Assembly (NCBI GenBank): GCA_963575745.1
Contig: CAUYUJ010017783.1
Span: forward strand, 112,344-176,343
Reading direction: 5' to 3'
DNA from: Prorocentrum cordatum
Lineage: Eukaryota; Sar; Dinophyceae; Prorocentrales; Prorocentraceae
DNA: 64,000 bases
Below, piece by piece: positions 36,060-45,473 of this stretch. Below the pieces are notes generated by a model. That model did no database searches and was not told where the DNA came from. It saw nothing but the letters and a program-made list of their open reading frames with translations. Position 1 is the stretch's first letter; every line of letters starts with the position of its first letter. A program made the position numbers and the translations under genes.

Positions 36060-36720
36060 ATAATTATTGTTGGGACCCCTGGTGCACGGCCCCCCTGCGC
36101 CGCCTAGGCCGCAGCTACATTTTCATCATTTTCGTGAGGAAGCCTCAGGTAATTCGATGTGATCAAGATCCGGTTGTTTTGTTGTAATCCGCTTTCCCTT
36201 GCAAAAAACACTATAAAATGACATTTCTTGTTCTAATATAATCAAATTTCAAGAATCCCTTGCAAAAAATAAGGTAAAGTGGACATTCGCGCGCGCAAGA
36301 CGAAATCCTTCCAAAAGCTTAGTGTTCGGAGCGATTTTAACATAAAAACATCAAAAAAACCAATGGTTTTTCAACAAAAAAATGTCAAAATCTCATCCCG
36401 CGCGCTCTTGCGGATTCGTAGGAAACCCAACACTTTTTAAACATTTCTGTCAAACGGGCTTTTGCGAGCAACTTTTTCGAACTTCTGCGACAACGGTTGC
36501 GCACCTGCCAGGGCCATCATCCCTGTCAAATAATACCATGCGGGACACATTCGTTTTTTCTTCGCGCGCGCACGCCGAAATCTCCAAAAACCATTGGGTT
36601 TTTAAGAATTTTAGCACCGCGCATCATAAAATCACACGAATCGCACCGTAGGTCTTCGAAAAACACCTGCACGACTTTTCAAAATTTCTACCCGCGCGCG
36701 CTGTCCTAACAACTTCTGTG
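36060..36720. other. AT-rich island with internal repeats, no gene
   Basis: Composition changes sharply (AAAAA/TTTTT words, GCGCGCGC clusters). CCCTTGCAAAAAA occurs at 36202 and 36258. CGCGCGCGCAAGACGAAATC (36290) and CGCGCGCACGCCGAAATC (36566) are related. AACCAATGGTTTTT at 36359 is self-complementary. No coding frame recognised. Confidence 0.6.
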
Positions 36721-36939
36721 GGTGTGTACTCCACGCCAGTGTAGTAGCCACGGTCGTCCGCAGGCCACGAAGTGAAGTGTCCGAACGTCATAGGGCGGGA
36801 AGCTGGGTGTGGGTGGTGGCGAAGAGTCGTGTGGATATTTGGTAGAGCTTGCATTGCCCCCCCACAAAGTGGGGGTATTGGCTGGCGTCGCATGAAAACC
36901 CTGGCACTGGTGAGAACACTGAGCGTTCGGGTAAAGTGA

Positions 36940-37430
36940 TTGTTGTTGTTGTTGTTGTTGTTGTGTTGTTGCGTCGTCCCCATCCCCACCCAGACCCGCC
37001 CGTGACCCATCCGCGACCCACCCCGCAACCCACCCGCGACCCACCCGGCGACCCACCCGCGACGCACCCGCGACCCACCCCGCGACCCACCCGCGACCCA
37101 CCCCCGACCCACCCGGGACCCACCCCGCGACCCACCCCGCGACCCGCGACCCACCCCGCGACCCACCCCGCGACCCACCCGCGACGCACCCGCGACCCAC
37201 CCCGCGACCCACCCGCGACCCACCCCCGACCCACCCGCGACCCACCTGCGACTCACCCGCGACCCACCCGCGACCCACCCGCGATCCACTCGCGACCCAC
37301 CCGCGACCCACCTGCGACCCATCCGCGACCCACGCCACCCCGCAATCCACCCCGCGACCCACCCGCGACCCAACCGTCCGCGACCCACCCCGCGACTCAC
37401 CCGCGACCCACCCCGCGACCCACACCATGT
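36940..37430 (+). repeat. GTT leader plus CGACCCACCCG minisatellite (G-quadruplex-prone minus strand)
   Basis: GTT run then about forty CGACCCACC or CGACCCACCC units. The minus strand is a series of GGGTGGG. Short copies at 7495 and 20366. Confidence 0.95.
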
Positions 37431-37479
37431 TGATTCCACAACAGCAAAATCGAGGAGGAGAAGGAAGAGGGGGATGATG

Positions 37480-37640
37480 AGGAGGACTGAGGGCGACGAG
37501 GAGGAGGAGGAGGAGGAGGAGGAGGAGGAGGAGGAGGAGGGGCAGGAGGAGGAGGAGGAGGACGAGGACGAGGACAACGACAAGCGAGGATGAGGATGAG
37601 GATGAGGATGAAAAGAAGGTGGCGGTGGAAGACGAGGAGG
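37480..37640 (+). repeat. GGA/GAT purine tract
   Basis: GGA, GAC and GAT units. No coding claim. Confidence 0.9.
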
Positions 37641-37802
37641 AGGTTTCGGCGAGGACGGGGCGGTGGCGGTCATGAGGCGCGCGCGCGTGGGCTCTGAGGG
37701 CACTTCGCTCCCCGGTTCTGGAGGACGCTGCACGGCGGGTCTGTCTCCACATTTGCCGGCGTCCAATCTTCCCCGGCGGGCAGCCCGGGCGCCTCCTCAG
37801 TC

Positions 37803-38650
37803 TTATGTCCCAGTGCTACCGCCCGCATGCGCCCCCCCACCCAGTACAGCGCTTCGTGGCCCCACAGGAAGCTTCACCGAAGGCCCCAGTGCTACCGCCC
37901 GCATGCGTCCCCGCCCACGCAGTACAACGTTGCGTGGCCACATAGGGAGCTTCACCGAAGGTCCCAGTGTTACCGCCCGCACGCGTCCCGCCCAGTACAG
38001 CGCTTCGTGGCCCCATAGGGAGCTCCTCCGAAGGTCCCAGCGCTACCGCCCACATGCGTCCCCCCCACCCAGTGCAGTACTTCGTGGCCCCATGGGGAGC
38101 TCCACCGAAGGCCCCAGTGGCACCGTCCGCATGCGCCCCTTCCAGCCCGTACAGCGTTGCGTGGCCAAATAGAGAGATCCACCGACGGCCCCAGTGGCAA
38201 AGTTCGCACGCGTCTCCCCCGCCCAGTAAAACGTTCCGTGGCCCCATAAGGAGCCGTCCACATGCGTCTCCCCAGTGGCAAAGTTCGCATGCATTCCCCC
38301 CACCAAGAACAGCGTTCGTGGCCCCATAGGCAGCTCCACCGAAGGCCCCAGTGGTAACGTTCGCATGCGTCCCCTCACCTGGTAAAGCGTGTCGTGACCC
38401 ATAGGGAGCTCCACCGAAGGCCCCAGTGGCAAAGTTCGCATGCATCTTCCCCACCCAGTACAGCGCTTCGTGGCCCTACAGAGCTCCACCGAAGGCCCCA
38501 GTGGCAAAGTCCACATGCGTCCCCCCCACCCAGTACAGCGTGTCGTGGCCCATGGGAAGCTCCACCGAACGTCCCAGTGGCACCGTCCACATGCGTCCCC
38601 CCCACCCAGTGCAGCGTTCCGTGGCCCCATGGGGAGCTCCACCGAAGACG
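37803..38650 (+). repeat. Tandem array, ~77-bp unit, about 11 copies
   Basis: Unit: CCCAGTG-TACCGCCCGCATGC, CCACCCAGTACAGCG, TTCGTGGCCCCATAGGGAGC, TCCACCGAAGG. Spacing 76-80 bp. The TTCGTGG to GAAGG core is identical to that of the arrays at 49149 and 51190. Confidence 0.95.
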
Positions 38651-38889
38651 ATACCCGCAACTGCGGTATTCACAACTGCATCTGGTTGGGTCCTTTGCCA
38701 GGCTAGTGTTCGCGCTATCGGATCTCAGGGGCCATCGTCGTCGTCATCCTCGTCCTCGTCCTCGTCGTCGCGACGCACAGAAGCTTCGGCGTTGCCCCTG
38801 ATCTCGACACGTGACGACCTCAGACCTCGATCATCGCCTCGATCTACATCTTCCACCACCACCCCTTGCCCCCGGCAGGGCAGACCCCT

Positions 38890-39110
38890 GACTCTGGATC
38901 CGCCGTATTTTGGATGATGCTCCTTGTATCGGAAATGCACCTCAAAGCATGGGAAGAAGTAGTGCGTTTTTTTCCGCGTCAGCAGTGCAGGGCGGATAGT
39001 TCCACAACGGTATGGCAGACATCGGCATCAACGAAGCTCGAAAAGAGAAGCGGACATGTCCGCCCCACTTGCGAAGTCGCCCAAAGTACGGCGGATCCGA
39101 AGTTGGCAGG
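38890..39110. mobile_element. Family F element, copy 2
   Basis: Left GACTCTGGATCCGCCGTATT, right GCGGACATGTCCGCCCCACT, TGCGAAGTCGCCCAAAGTAC-GGCGGATCCGAAG. 39111-39385 beyond it resembles 43310-43470 (TCGAGGCTC-AGGATCGA-GT, GCTCTCGGCGG-TGTCCAGCCTCG). Confidence 0.7.
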
Positions 39111-39387
39111 CTCCAGGCGGGGCCCGAGGTTCCAGGTGTTCGAGGCTCGAGGATCGACGTCTTCGCGCGTTCTCGTCCGCTCTCGGCGGTCGTCCAGCCT
39201 CGAGATTCGGGGGAGCGTAAGACCCGGGTTTGCCAGGACTCGGGTTCGCCGTCGTTTTTTGACGACCGCGACTCGGATCTTGACGAGGAGGAGTTTTGTG
39301 AGACGTCTGCAGCGGGAGGCCTCGTCAAGATGCAGGCTCGGCCTCGTCATTTTTTGGACGACCTCGTCGGGGATTTCCGAGTCCCCC

Positions 39388-39597
39388 GTACCCGGGTCTT
39401 ACGCCTCCCTGACAGGAGGGAGAGAAACACACAGGCACAATTCATCGACGATGCCCCAGATAATCTGGGAACATGTGGGAATGGGGGGGGGGAAGACAAG
39501 AGCCCAGAGAATATGGGAAAATGTGGGGAATCTGTTCATTTGTGTGCATTCATTTGTGTGCATTCATTGTGTGTACCCGGGTCTTACGTCTCCCCGA
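39388..39597 (+). mobile_element. Family E element with 25-bp flanking direct repeat
   Basis: Body 39413-39572 (AGGAGGGAGAGAAACACACA to TGTGTGCATTCATTGTG). GTACCCGGGTCTTACG-CTCCC-GA at 39388-39412 and 39573-39597, 23 of 25 identical. Confidence 0.75.
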
Positions 39598-39715
39598 GAG
39601 AGGCGTTCCCGCGGCGGCGACTCGCCGAGAGCGTTCCGGGGGGGGGCCCGGAGCGTCCCGACCTAGAAGGGGCCAAGACCATCGGAGATGGGGCATCTGC
39701 TCACGGGGGGGGGCT

Positions 39716-39937
39716 CCTCCTCCTCCTCCTCCTCCTCCCTCCTCCTCCTCCTCCTCCTCCTCCTCCTCCTCCTCCTCCTCCTCCTTCCTCCTCCTCCTCC
39801 TTCCCTCCTCTCCTCCCTCTCCTCCTCCCCTCCTCCTCCTCCTCCTCCTCCTCCTCCACCTCCTCCTCCTCCTCCCCCTCCTCCTCCCTCCTCCTCCTCC
39901 TCCTCCTCCTCCTCCTCCTCCTCCTCCTCCTCCTCGG
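39716..39937. repeat. CCT tract
   Basis: 220 bp of CCT with CTT and CCCT interruptions. Confidence 0.95.
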
Positions 39938-40554
39938 GGGGGGGCGCCGGACCCCCAGTCGCCCGTTGATCGCTTGTGGTCAGAGCGGGAATTACCTCCC
40001 CCGCTTTCGCTTCCAGGCAAGGCCAAGCCATACCACGCGCCTCCCCGTCAAGCGGCCTGACCAGTGCAGGCCGCAGTGTGGCATCGTTTGGTATCTCTTG
40101 GAAGCGAGGGTGGTCAAAGGCGAGGTAGGTTTGTTTGCCCCCCAGGTGGGGCCCGATGCAGTAGCTCGACCCTCCTGGGAACATGGGGATTCGCTGTCGG
40201 GGCCCATCGCCGACCATCTGCGATGCAGCGCCGATTCCAGGTGAGCGCCGCGAAAAAACGAGGTCGTCCGCGCCGACGTGGGCGCGTGAGCTGTCCGCGT
40301 AAGGTCGCGCGGAGGCGCCCTCGTCTCCAACCTAGCGTGCCGCGCTGGCGGCCCGCGCAAGCCGCCGCGTGAAGGTCGCTACGTCAAGGGAGGAAAGACC
40401 ATCCGGGCCCGACAATTGGCGTTTACCAGATGGCCCTAGGCGTTTACTAATACACAGCCCTGCCCTGCTCGATTCCTTCCCTGGGTGCATTTACGAAACG
40501 GCCTCGCTTGTCGGGGTGATTGTTATGGGGGTGGATGTTCTGCCCTCCTCTATT
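39938..40554. other. No recognised gene; family V copy 2
   Basis: 40240-40400 matches 80-240. The frame from 39960 (W-S-E-R-E-L-P-P-P-L-S-L-P-G-K-A-K-P-Y-H) resembles nothing I know. Confidence 0.4.
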
Positions 40555-40726
40555 CAGGAGAGGAAAGATCACACATACACAATTAATCCTCGATTCCTCA
40601 GAAAATATAGGAACATATGGGAAGTGGGGGGGAAGACAGAAACCCAGAAAATATGCGAACATACGGGGAATCTGTTTATATGTGTGTGCGTGTGTGAATT
40701 TTTTTGTGTGTCCTGGGGCCCCTTCA
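40555..40726 (+). mobile_element. Family E element, copy 4
   Basis: CAGGAGAGGAAAGATCACAC to TGTGTCCTGGGGCCCCTTCA. Lies 78 bp upstream of an exon start. Confidence 0.8.
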
Positions 40727-40803
40727 TCTATGCCATCTCGCGTAAGACCCGTGTTTGATCGTCGTGAGGTCGATGCTTCCCCGCCCTGGCAGCTCCCCGG
40801 CAG

Positions 40804-40950
40804 GCGCAGGAGGTGCGGGCCTTCCTGGGGCGCGGCGGGCGGCAGGTCATCGGCGAGGGCGACCCGCGGGAGAGGCCCGTGAGGGTGCTGGTGGCGTACC
40901 CCGTGGAGGAGGGGGAGCCGCGCGCGCACGGCAGAGGGTCGCGCCGTGGC
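40804..40950 (+). CDS. Probable internal exon, unknown protein
   Basis: After CCCGGCAG: A-Q-E-V-R-A-F-L-G-R-G-G-R-Q-V-I-G-E-G-D, P-R-E-R-P-V-R-V-L-V-A-Y-P-V-E-E-G-E-P-R-A-H-G. Starts with GC after CAG like other exons here. The donor is unclear (perhaps within 40925-40970). The frame stays open to 41190 but runs into a family E element from 41001. V-R-V-L-V-A-Y-P-V-E-E-G is similar in style to P-V-E-E-G-G-V-E-L-V-R-T-V in the next exon, so they may be one gene. Confidence 0.5.
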
Positions 40951-41000
40951 GGCCCGCCGCAGGGCGCTCGAGGCCGACCGCCGCCAGGGGCCCAGAATCA

Positions 41001-41161
41001 GTCAAGAGAAAAAACACACAGACACCATGAATCGTCGACTCCCAGGAAAATATGGGAAAAAGTGGGAAGTGGGGGGAAGACAAAGAACCAGAAAGTATGG
41101 GAGAATGTAGGGGAATCCTGTTATGTGTGTGTATTTATTTGTGTGTCCCAGGGCCCCTTCA
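41001..41161 (+). mobile_element. Family E element, copy 5
   Basis: CAAGAGAAAAAACACACAGA to GTGTGTCCCAGGGCCCCTTC. Confidence 0.8.
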
Positions 41162-41206
41162 CCAGTGTGGAACGACCTGGCAATCGATGAGCCGCCGAGC
41201 GTTCCT

Positions 41207-41402
41207 AGGGGAACAAAAAGTGACATAAACATAAAAACTCCGAGGTCCGTGCGGATTTCTCGGATCGGCGCTGGGGCCCCCTGGCGGCGCCTCCAGCGCC
41301 GCCCCTGGCGCGCTCCGCGCGCCAGGGAGGGGGGTCCAGCGCCGATCCGAGAAATCCTCGCGGACCTCCGAGTCCTTATGTTTTTGTCACTTTTTGTTCC
41401 CC
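41207..41402. mobile_element. Family H foldback, best-preserved copy
   Basis: Arms of about 65 bp: GGGGAACAAAAAGTGACATA at left end, TTTTTGTCACTTTTTGTTCCCC at right end, with GCGGATTTCTCGGATCGGCG pairing to CGCCGATCCGAGAAATCCTCG. TA flanks both ends. Confidence 0.9.
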
Positions 41403-41746
41403 TATGAACGATCCACGCGGTGTCAGAAACCAACGCTGGGGTCGTCACGACACGAGCCCGCGTAGGGCGCTGGGGCGTCTGGGCCCTGTCCCGTGGGGGC
41501 TTCGCGGAGACTGCGGGGCCCACACATGTGCACCACCACCGCCGCCTCCCTCCTTCCCGCTTCCTCCGCCAGGAAGGAAGAGAGGAATGAAGAGGGTGGA
41601 GGAGGGAGGAGGAATCGACGTGGTGGTGGTGGTGGTGGTGCATAGTCTCGGGAAGCGCAGAAACGCCACAGGGCAGCGTGTGGCGGAATTTCCCGGCGGG
41701 CTCTCCAGGCGACGGGTGCCGTTAAAAGTGCATGCGTGGCGTGTGG

Positions 41747-41994
41747 GCCGCAGGTTGCCACGGAGTGCTGGGCGCCCACAGCATGGCACACAGAGAGCAT
41801 GTCCCTGGCCCCGTGGAGGAGGGCGGCGTGGAGCTGGTGCGCACCGTGCGCCTGCGCCTCGACGCCGCGCGGGGCGAGCGCGCGGGGGAGGACACGTTCC
41901 TGTCCTCCGAGCTGTTCCGGCAGGTGACGGCCACCGACGACGACGTCGACGACGTGGGCGACTTCGAGGTGATCAACCAGTACCAGCTCGGGCG
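41747..41994 (+). CDS. Probable exon, acidic unknown protein
   Basis: Frame C-H-G-V-L-G-A-H-S-M-A-H-R-E-H-V then P-V-E-E-G-G-V-E-L-V-R-T-V-R-L-R-L-D-A-A-R-G, E-D-T-F-L-S-S-E-L-F-R-Q-V-T-A-T-D-D-D-V-D-D-V-G-D-F-E-V-I-N-Q-Y-Q-L-G. Acceptor probably CCGCAG at about 41752 or CCACAG at 41782. The donor is CGGGCG/GTTGCC at 41995 (GT). The D-D-D-V-D-D-V-G-D-F-E-V run and hydrophobic spacing are convincingly coding. No domain named. Confidence 0.6.
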
Positions 41995-42135
41995 GTTGCC
42001 AGGAGTGCCCCCTGGCCCGAGGTGCTTCCCAGGGGATCTCCGCGGAGGCCGCCCCGGCCTCCCGAGCATCCCCCCCCACGGGGCCCCGCGGGGGCTCCGA
42101 GGAGGAGCGAACGGCGGGGGGCACCTCGGGTTCAC

Positions 42136-42286
42136 TCGGGCATGCCCCTCCACAAGGGGAGCAGTGCATCATAGTCAAACGATCGTCTGGGGATGTCTTG
42201 TGCTTGCTTTTGTGAATGGGGGTGTGTTTCAACTATCTCAAAACTTTCGCCCCAAAAATCCGCCTGCAGGAGGACATGCGCCCGAC
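42136..42286 (+). mobile_element. Family C element, copy 6
   Basis: TCGGGCATGCCCCTCCACAA, TCTGGGGATG, CGCCTGCAGGAGGACATGCG-CCCGAC. Between two exon candidates. Confidence 0.75.
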
Positions 42287-42344
42287 CTGACGCTGACGGG
42301 GCCCCGAGGGCTCCAGAGTGGAGCCAACGGCTGGGGACACCTTG

Positions 42345-42512
42345 CCACCACCCACCGAACCACCCCAACCCAACCCGAAGGCCCCAATTTGCCCTCCATT
42401 TCCAGTGGGGGGGGGGCCAGGGAACACAGAGAAAACACATATGGAACCCGTACCCCCCCCCCCACCCGAAATTCGGGTCTTCGGGTTGGGTTGGGGTGGT
42501 CTGATAGGTTGT
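42345..42512. mobile_element. Inverted-repeat element, family W
   Basis: Arms CCGAACCACCCCAACCCAAC-CCGAAG (42356) and CTTCGGGTTGGGTTGGGGTG-GTC (42478). The single copy has telomere-like GGGTTGGGTTGGGG in the right arm. Confidence 0.7.
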
Positions 42513-42552
42513 CACCTTGGGCCCGGGGCACCTCGAGCAACCCCCCGGCCAG

Positions 42553-42675
42553 CTGCTGGACGCGGCTGCCGGCCGGGTCGGCGTGCGGAACCGGGTGGCG
42601 AAGTACCTGGTGCCCGGGGACCCGCTGTACGGCGAGGCGGCGGGCCGAGCGGCGACCAGGGCTTCCGAGCTGCAG
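42553..42675 (+). CDS. Probable internal exon, unknown protein
   Basis: After GGCCAG: L-L-D-A-A-A-G-R-V-G-V-R-N-R-V-A-K-Y-L-V, P-G-D-P-L-Y-G-E-A-A-G-R-A-A-T-R-A-S-E-L-Q. Clear helical, protein-like sequence. Donor ambiguous (CTGCAG/GGCC). Likely the next exon of the gene seen at 41747. Confidence 0.5.
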
Positions 42676-42680
42676 GGCCT

Positions 42681-42958
42681 CGGCATCGCTCGGACGGGTG
42701 CACGTTTCCTTCGGCGAGGACCATCGATAAAACGACGCGAAGATCGGGACAAAATCGGATCGGGATAGCTGGAAATCTCTGAGAATCGGCGGGTTTGGAG
42801 GATGTATTGGGCGCCGCGGCCGCTCCAGAGCGTTCCGGAACGCTCTGAGAGCGCTCCGGAACGCTCTGGAGCGATGTATCCCGATCCTGGCCCTGTCTTG
42901 GCCTTGGCATCGCTCGGACGTGTGCATGTTTCCTTTGTCCCTCGGCGAGGACCATCGA
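42681..42958 (+). repeat. Direct repeat with central palindrome
   Basis: GGCATCGCTCGGACG-GTGCA-GTTTCCTT and CGGCGAGGACCATCGA occur at 42681 and 42907. Between them 42822-42873 is a near-perfect palindrome: GCTCCAGAGCGTTCCGGAAC then GCTCTGAGAGCGCTCC then GGAACGCTCTGGAGC. Confidence 0.85.
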
Positions 42959-42979
42959 GGAGCATCCTGGATCGCTTGG

Positions 42980-43190
42980 CGAAAGAACCACGCCCGAAGA
43001 AACCGACAACAAAACACAGGGAGTGGCCGCCCGAGCGATGGCCAGGGGCTCCAAAGGCAGCGGCAGGGGGCGGGCGGGCGGGCGTCGCGGCGTGCGAGGC
43101 TCTCGAGGGCCCGAGGGTCGACGCCGCTCGCGCAGGTGCGTCCCTCGCGCGCCACTCTGCACCAGTCGGGCGGGCAGTGCCGCCCTGCTC
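42980..43190 (+). other. Exon-like GC-rich stretch, undecided
   Basis: Frame E-W-P-P-E-R-W-P-G-A-P-K-A-A-A-G-G-G-R-A, C-E-A-L-E-G-P-R-V-D-A-A-R-A-G-A-S-L-A-R-H might be coding; several frames are open. Confidence 0.25.
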
Positions 43191-43280
43191 TTCTTCCTCC
43201 CCCTCCTCTTCCTCCTCCCCCTCCTCTTCCTCCTCCTCCTCCTCCTCCTCCTCCTCCTCCTCCTCCTCTTCCTCCTCCCC
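43191..43280. repeat. CCT tract
   Basis: CCT/CTT with CCCC steps. Confidence 0.9.
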
Positions 43281-43482
43281 TAGATGCCGCCCACGGCACG
43301 GCGGACCCGAAGTCGGGCAGGCTCGGGGCCGGGGCTCGGGGTTCGAGGTCTTCGAGGCTCCAGGATCGAGGTGTTCTCGCGCGGTTTCGTCGGCTCTCGG
43401 CGGCTGTCCAGCCTCGGAGTACTTTCCAGCGGCTGCGCCTCGCCGAGAGCGCTTTGCGGGTGCCTGGATCGCCACGTTCTCA

Positions 43483-43523
43483 CTCACTCACTCACTCACT
43501 CACTCACTCACTCACTCACTCAC
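43483..43523 (+). repeat. ACTC tetranucleotide run
   Basis: About ten perfect CACT units. Confidence 0.98.
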
Positions 43524-43573
43524 GCCGTTGGAGGCCCGAGTAATCATGGGCCATATGGGGATATGGGTAATTA

Positions 43574-43745
43574 CAGTCGGGGCGCTGAAGAAGGAACCCT
43601 TTTCGTTGGGGGTGCTCGGTGTTCCTGGGTTGTTTTACAGCTGCCTTGGGTCTTCCTTAGGTTTTCCATGGGAAATCGAAGTTTATCTTATGGGAAAAAA
43701 GGGGCCTCGTTCCTTGTTTTGGGTTCCTTACCGACAGGAGCCCGA
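43574..43745 (+). mobile_element. Family A element, copy 6
   Basis: CAGTCGGGGCGCTGAAGAAG, TCGTTCCTTGTTTTGGGTTC, right end disturbed (CCGACAGGAGCCCGAC). Confidence 0.75.
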
Positions 43746-43764
43746 CCCACCCCGCCCAGCCCAT

Positions 43765-44044
43765 CCTCCTCCTTCTCTCGCTCCTCCTCCTCCTCCTCCT
43801 CCTCCTCCTCCTCCTCCTCCTCCTCATCCCCATCCTCATCCTCATCCTCATTCTCCTCTTCCTCTTCCTCTTCCTCTTCCTCCTCCTCATCTCGCTCCTC
43901 CTCCTCCTCCTCCTCCTCCTCCCCTCCTCCTCCTCCTCCTCCTCCTCCTCTCCTCCTCCCCTCCTCCTCCTCCTCCTCCTCCTCCTCCTTTCCCTCATCT
44001 CGCTCCTCTCGTTCCTCCTCCTCCTCCTCCTCCTCTCCTCCTCC

Positions 44045-44076
<32 letters not shown>

Positions 44077-44235
44077 CTCTTCCTCCCTCGCTCTCCTCCT
44101 CCTCCTCCTCCTCCTCCTCCTCCTCCTCCTTTTCCTCCTTCCTCCTCCTCCTCCTCCTCCTCCTCCTCCTCCTCCTCCTCCTCCTCCTCCTCCTCCTCCT
44201 CCTCTCGCTCCTCCTCCTTCTCCTCCTCCTCCTCA
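43765..44235. repeat. CCT/CAT pyrimidine tract
   Basis: 470 bp, the longest CCT region here, with CATCC and CTCGCTCC breaks. Confidence 0.95.
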
Positions 44236-44579
44236 GGCGACTCAAAAAATCCACATGGCGGGTTGTCGTCGTTTTTGGCCTCTCGGGCCCCCGCTGGGCC
44301 TCGGGACCGTCAGAGAACGGCCGGGGACGAAAAAAGGGTCCCGGGGAAGTGGTCGGGAGGCCAGAGGCCCATGTCCCGACAAAATGCAGACGTCGGATGT
44401 CTGGGCCTGACGTCTCGAGACGCCCCACGCAGAAGTGTTTTCCGAGTGCTCCGCCCCTGGGGGCCCTCGCCGGGCCCCGGGACCGTGAACAGCAATTTTG
44501 GACGAAGGGGCAGCACCAGGAAGAAGGTCCAGGCATCTGGGGGGCCCGGCTTGAGAATCGCAAGACACCGGGTGCCTGG
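44236..44579 (+). mobile_element. Two adjacent family D elements
   Basis: First 44236-44405 (GGCCTCTCGGGCCCCCGCTG to AGACGTCGGATGTCTGGG). Second 44406-44579 (CGTCTCGAGACGCCCCACGC to CGCAAGACACCGGGTGCCTGG). Confidence 0.75.
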
Positions 44580-44615
44580 GATAGCTGCGAACAGTTTCAA
44601 ATAGTACAGACTCAA

Positions 44616-44809
44616 GCAGTGGCGAAGCGTCTTGGCTCGACTATAGGCCCCCACAGAATGTTCTGATAACCTTTTTCGTGATCTGCACGAAATGTTCTTA
44701 GAACATTTCTGGCTGAGACTGTCTTGTTTGAACACATCGGGCGAATGGTCTAAGCACATTTTTGCTGTTCTTAGAACACGTTTTGGTTCCAAGAACACTT
44801 CGTGGTAGG
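44616..44809 (+). mobile_element. Family O repeat, copy 1
   Basis: GCAGTGGCGAAGCGTCTTGG, GTTCTTAGAACA words and end TTCCAAGAACACTTCGTGGT. Matches 48354-48566. Confidence 0.65.
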
Positions 44810-44814
44810 CCGAT

Positions 44815-44904
44815 TCGGATGCCGGGACGGTCGGTCCGCGCGGATGTCTTGGAGGAGGAGGAGGAGGAGGAGGACAGTGGAGAAAGGAGGAGGAGGAGGA
44901 AGAG

Positions 44905-44935
<31 letters not shown>

Positions 44936-45097
44936 AGGAGGCTCAACAGACACACACTCTTTCGGGGAGCCCGCGCGGCTGTCCTGGATCGGCGCCAGAC
45001 CCCCCTGGCGGTGCCGCTGGTGCTGCAGCGCGCTCCTCGCGCCAGGGGGATGGGCCCAGCGCTGATCCAGGACATCAGCGCAGACCTTTTTGTTTGA
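44815..45097. mobile_element. Family H foldback with GGA insertion
   Basis: Left GGTCCGCGCGGATGTCTTGG at 44830, GGA expansion 44850-44940, right GCGCTGATCCAGGACATCAG-CGCAGACC. Confidence 0.7.
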
Positions 45098-45119
45098 GCC
45101 CCACGCCCACGCCTCCACT

Positions 45120-45178
45120 CCTCCCCTCCTCCTCCTCCTCCTCCTCCTCCTCCTCCTCCTCCTCCTCCTCCTCCTCCT
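45120..45178. repeat. CCT tract
   Basis: Nearly perfect CCT run of nineteen units. 45179-45473 after it is unassigned apart from repeated GGGTTCC words (45335-45405). Confidence 0.95.
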
Positions 45179-45473
45179 GCTCAGAATGCCTAGCTCCACA
45201 TAGATAGGCAACGCCTCGTGCTGTAACGGAGGGGAGATGCAGCGGAGCGTGCCCTGGAAAGGGGCACACTGAGGGTGTTCTGGCGGAAACTGAGAGATTC
45301 GGCGAAAGTGTCCCGCCGATTGTGGTGGCCGGCTGGGTTCGCGGGTTCCGGGGTTCCTGGGTATTGGCTCCGGGCCGATTTCGCTGGGTTCCGGGTTCCC
45401 GGGTTCCCGATCGATCTCTTTATCGAGCAAGCCATCCACTGATTGGGGTTTGTTCTCTGGCGTAATTCTGTGA

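Larger units (their letters stand above)
35095..38706 (+). mobile_element. Composite satellite-bearing element, copy 1 (interrupted)
   Basis: Anchor TTTCCCAACCGTGGCGTTGG and GAAGAGAG-GCCCCGCG (35112-35155), CCT-rich spacer, (CAC)n/(CAT)n (35260-35340), 77-bp array (35346-35488 and 37803-38650), and terminus CTGCATCTGGTTGGGTCCTT-TGCCAGGCTA (38677-38706). About 2.3 kb of other repeats (35490-37800) split the array. Confidence 0.65.

Noticed and set aside
36624-37766. 380-codon minus-strand Gly/Arg/Val/Trp-rich ORF
   Set aside because: It is the translation of the GGGTGGGTCG minisatellite plus a GGA tract.
42478-42500. Interstitial telomere
   Set aside because: Only two GGGTTGG units, paired with a complementary arm 100 bp away; better explained as an inverted-repeat element.
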